Assembly (NCBI GenBank): GCA_020442095.1
Contig: JAGRKY010000166.1
Coordinates: forward strand, 1 to 8,301
Reading direction: 5' to 3'
DNA length: 8,301 nucleotides
Origin: Bauldia sp.
GTDB lineage: Bacteria; Pseudomonadota; Alphaproteobacteria; Rhizobiales; Kaistiaceae
A program made the translations under genes and the position numbers. Each line of letters starts with the position of its first letter. Position 1 is the first letter of the stretch. The notes beneath the pieces were generated by a model that saw only the letters and a program-made list of their open reading frames with translations, did not search any database and was not told the origin of the DNA. Shown here one piece after another: positions 7,028 through 8,301 of the stretch.

Positions 7028-7806
7028 GGGCCCGAGTTGGTGCCGTCCTGGATCGCCCGGGGCTCCGGCTCGGGCACTATGTCGGCGAGTTCGTCACCCC
7101 CGGCATCGGATACATCCTGAAGGAAGCCGGCGCCGAATATGTCTTCTTCGACATGGAGCACAGCGGCAATTCCTTCGAGAGCCTGAACCGCGCGCTCCGC
7201 TACTTCGAGGCAGCCGACGTCCCGGTTCTCGTGCGGGTTCCCTCCGACTCCTACGATCACATCGCCCGCGCCCTCGACATCGGCGCCCAGGCCATCATCA
7301 TCCCGATGCTCGGTTCGGTGGAGCAGGCGAGGTCGGTCATCGAAAAGATGAAATATACCCCGATCGGCAAGCGGGGCCTGGCTCCGGCGCTCGGCAACGA
7401 TCGCTACCACATGGGGCCGGTGGTGGAGGGCCTTGCCGCCGCCAACGAGCGCAACCGGCTGATCGCCCTGATCGAGACCGCCGAGGGCGTCGAGAATGTC
7501 GACGGCATTGCCGCGCTCGAGGGGGTCGACGCCCTCTGGGTCGGGCACATGGACCTCACCGCCAGCATGGGGATTCCGGGACAATTCGATCATCCCGACT
7601 ACAAGGCCGCCCTCAACAAGGTCCTCGAAGCCGGCAAGCGCCACGGGAAGGGGCTGGGGCGGATGGTCACCGACATCGCCTCCGGCGTCGCGCTCGCCGG
7701 GGAGGGATGGGACCTGATCGTCTATCACGGCGACGTCTGGCTGCTGCAGGTCGCGCTGCGCCAGGGGCTGGACGGCATCCGGTCCGGCGTTGGAGGCGGG
7801 ACATGA
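7024..7806 (+). CDS. HpcH/HpaI-family class II (metal-dependent) aldolase
   Basis: This 260-residue TIM-barrel enzyme belongs to the family that splits or forms 2-keto acids from pyruvate (or a pyruvate analogue) and an aldehyde. Residues match HpaI almost number for number: the general acid/base H46 in FFDMEHSG (41-48), substrate-binding R71 in LVRVP (69-73), and metal ligands E151 (IETAEGVEN) and D177 (VGHMDLTASMGIPG). The PIGKRG turn is at 113-118. The length is typical of the family (about 250-265). The ATG overlaps the previous stop (ATGA), with GGGAGGA at 7009-7015 as ribosome site. It is not part of the basic ApnO-OiaK-RuBisCO-like sequence that I know. It may handle a two- or three-carbon product such as glycolaldehyde, glyoxylate or hydroxypyruvate, or define a side branch. 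The substrate is not deducible here. Confidence 0.88.
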   Translation: MRARVGAVLDRPGLRLGHYVGEFVTPGIGYILKEAGAEYVFFDMEHSGNSFESLNRALRYFEAADVPVLVRVPSDSYDHIARALDIGAQAIIIPMLGSVEQARSVIEKMKYTPIGKRGLAPALGNDRYHMGPVVEGLAAANERNRLIALIETAEGVENVDGIAALEGVDALWVGHMDLTASMGIPGQFDHPDYKAALNKVLEAGKRHGKGLGRMVTDIASGVALAGEGWDLIVYHGDVWLLQVALRQGLDGIRSGVGGGT

Positions 7807-8301
7807 CGGACGTCTTCCGCGTCGCGCTCTCGGGCGATTTCAACAAGGCCGACGGGGCGCCGACCTTTCCCGACTTCGACCTCGATCCGTTGCGGGACGA
7901 ACCGAATGTCGAGCTGCGGTTCCTGGAATCGGAGGACACGCTGAGTGGCCGGCAGCTCGAGGATTTCGACGCGCTCATCCTCCTCGCCCATCGCTTCGCC
8001 CGGCAAAGCGTGCCGGAGAGCGGGCGGCTGACGGTCGTCGCCCGGTTCGGCGTCGGCTACGATACGGTCGATGTCGATGCCTGCACCGATGCCGGCATCG
8101 CGCTGGTCATCACGCCGGACGGCGTGCGCCGGCCGGTCGCCGTGTCGATCATGACCTTCATGCTCGCCCTGACCGGCAAGCTCAAGGTCAAGGATCAGCT
8201 GACCCGCCAGGCGGCGGCAGGATTTGCGAAGCGCTCGGATCACATGGGCGTCGGCCTCGTCGGCCGCACGCTCGGGTCGCTCGGCATCGGCAATATCGGC
8301 G
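7803..8301 (+). CDS. D-2-hydroxyacid dehydrogenase, 3-phosphoglycerate/hydroxypyruvate reductase-like (cut by the window's right edge)
   Basis: The frame is open for 166 codons from ATG 7803 to the window end, about half of a normal 310-340-residue protein. The N-terminal catalytic domain shows VVARFGVGYDTVDVDAC (78-94), the hinge-type signature of the family. It is followed by RRPVAVSIMTFMLAL (109-123) and the start of the Rossmann NAD(P) domain, ending GSLGIGNIG (158-166; GxGxxG). The catalytic Arg-Glu-His residues would lie outside, so activity cannot be judged. The family interconverts 2-keto and D-2-hydroxy acids. In this operon it could reduce glyoxylate, hydroxypyruvate or a product of the neighbouring aldolase, but that is inference. 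The ATG overlaps the aldolase stop (ATGA), with GGAGG at 7792-7796, so the operon evidently continues past the window. Confidence 0.88.
   Translation, partial: MTDVFRVALSGDFNKADGAPTFPDFDLDPLRDEPNVELRFLESEDTLSGRQLEDFDALILLAHRFARQSVPESGRLTVVARFGVGYDTVDVDACTDAGIALVITPDGVRRPVAVSIMTFMLALTGKLKVKDQLTRQAAAGFAKRSDHMGVGLVGRTLGSLGIGNIG

Overview
The window looks like chromosomal DNA of a GC-rich alphaproteobacterium, probably of the Hyphomicrobiales/rhizobial type. This rests on the strong G/C bias at third codon positions, the tight gene overlaps and the family mix (acid-sugar catabolism plus a CoxL-type molybdenum hydroxylase). It is an inference, since no taxonomic marker gene is present. There are no RNA genes, insertion sequences or CRISPR arrays, and nothing looks phage-like.

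Layout. Two transcription units diverge from a 108-bp regulatory gap (2289-2396). Leftwards (minus strand) runs a coxS-like [2Fe-2S] subunit (1824-2288), then a coxL-like molybdopterin subunit (1777 down to base 1, where the window cuts it). The order S then L, and the AVRGAGR active-site loop in place of AYRCSFR, place it with the form II CoxL / xanthine dehydrogenase-family hydroxylases of unknown substrate. It should not be read as a proven CO dehydrogenase. The flavin (M) subunit would be expected beyond the left edge.

Rightwards runs a NanR-like GntR/FCD regulator (2397-3104) overlapped by a small ABM-fold protein (3104-3406). A 152-bp gap follows, and then a tightly overlapping catabolic block. 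The block is a RuBisCO-like protein (3559-4806), a DUF1537 acid-sugar kinase (4803-6179), a D-apionate oxidoisomerase-like dehydrogenase (6176-7027), an HpcH/HpaI aldolase (7024-7806) and a D-2-hydroxyacid dehydrogenase cut by the right edge (7803-8301). Each of these five genes overlaps the next by four bases.

How it may work. ApnO-like dehydrogenase, OiaK-like kinase and RuBisCO-like protein are the three successive enzymes of a described D-apionate route. Apionate is converted to 3-oxo-isoapionate, then to its 4-phosphate, and the RuBisCO-like protein cleaves or decarboxylates that. The RuBisCO-like protein keeps nearly all RuBisCO catalytic residues, including the carbamylation lysine, the metal ligands and the loop-6 lysine. 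The aldolase, the 2-hydroxyacid dehydrogenase, the ABM protein and the divergent Mo-hydroxylase are additions I do not know from the basic pathway. They may mark a variant route or a different branched or acid-sugar substrate. The regulator resembles sialic-acid NanR, yet no sialic-acid gene is present. The palindrome GGTATACC, containing the GGTATA element that NanR recognises, lies one base upstream of its start codon.
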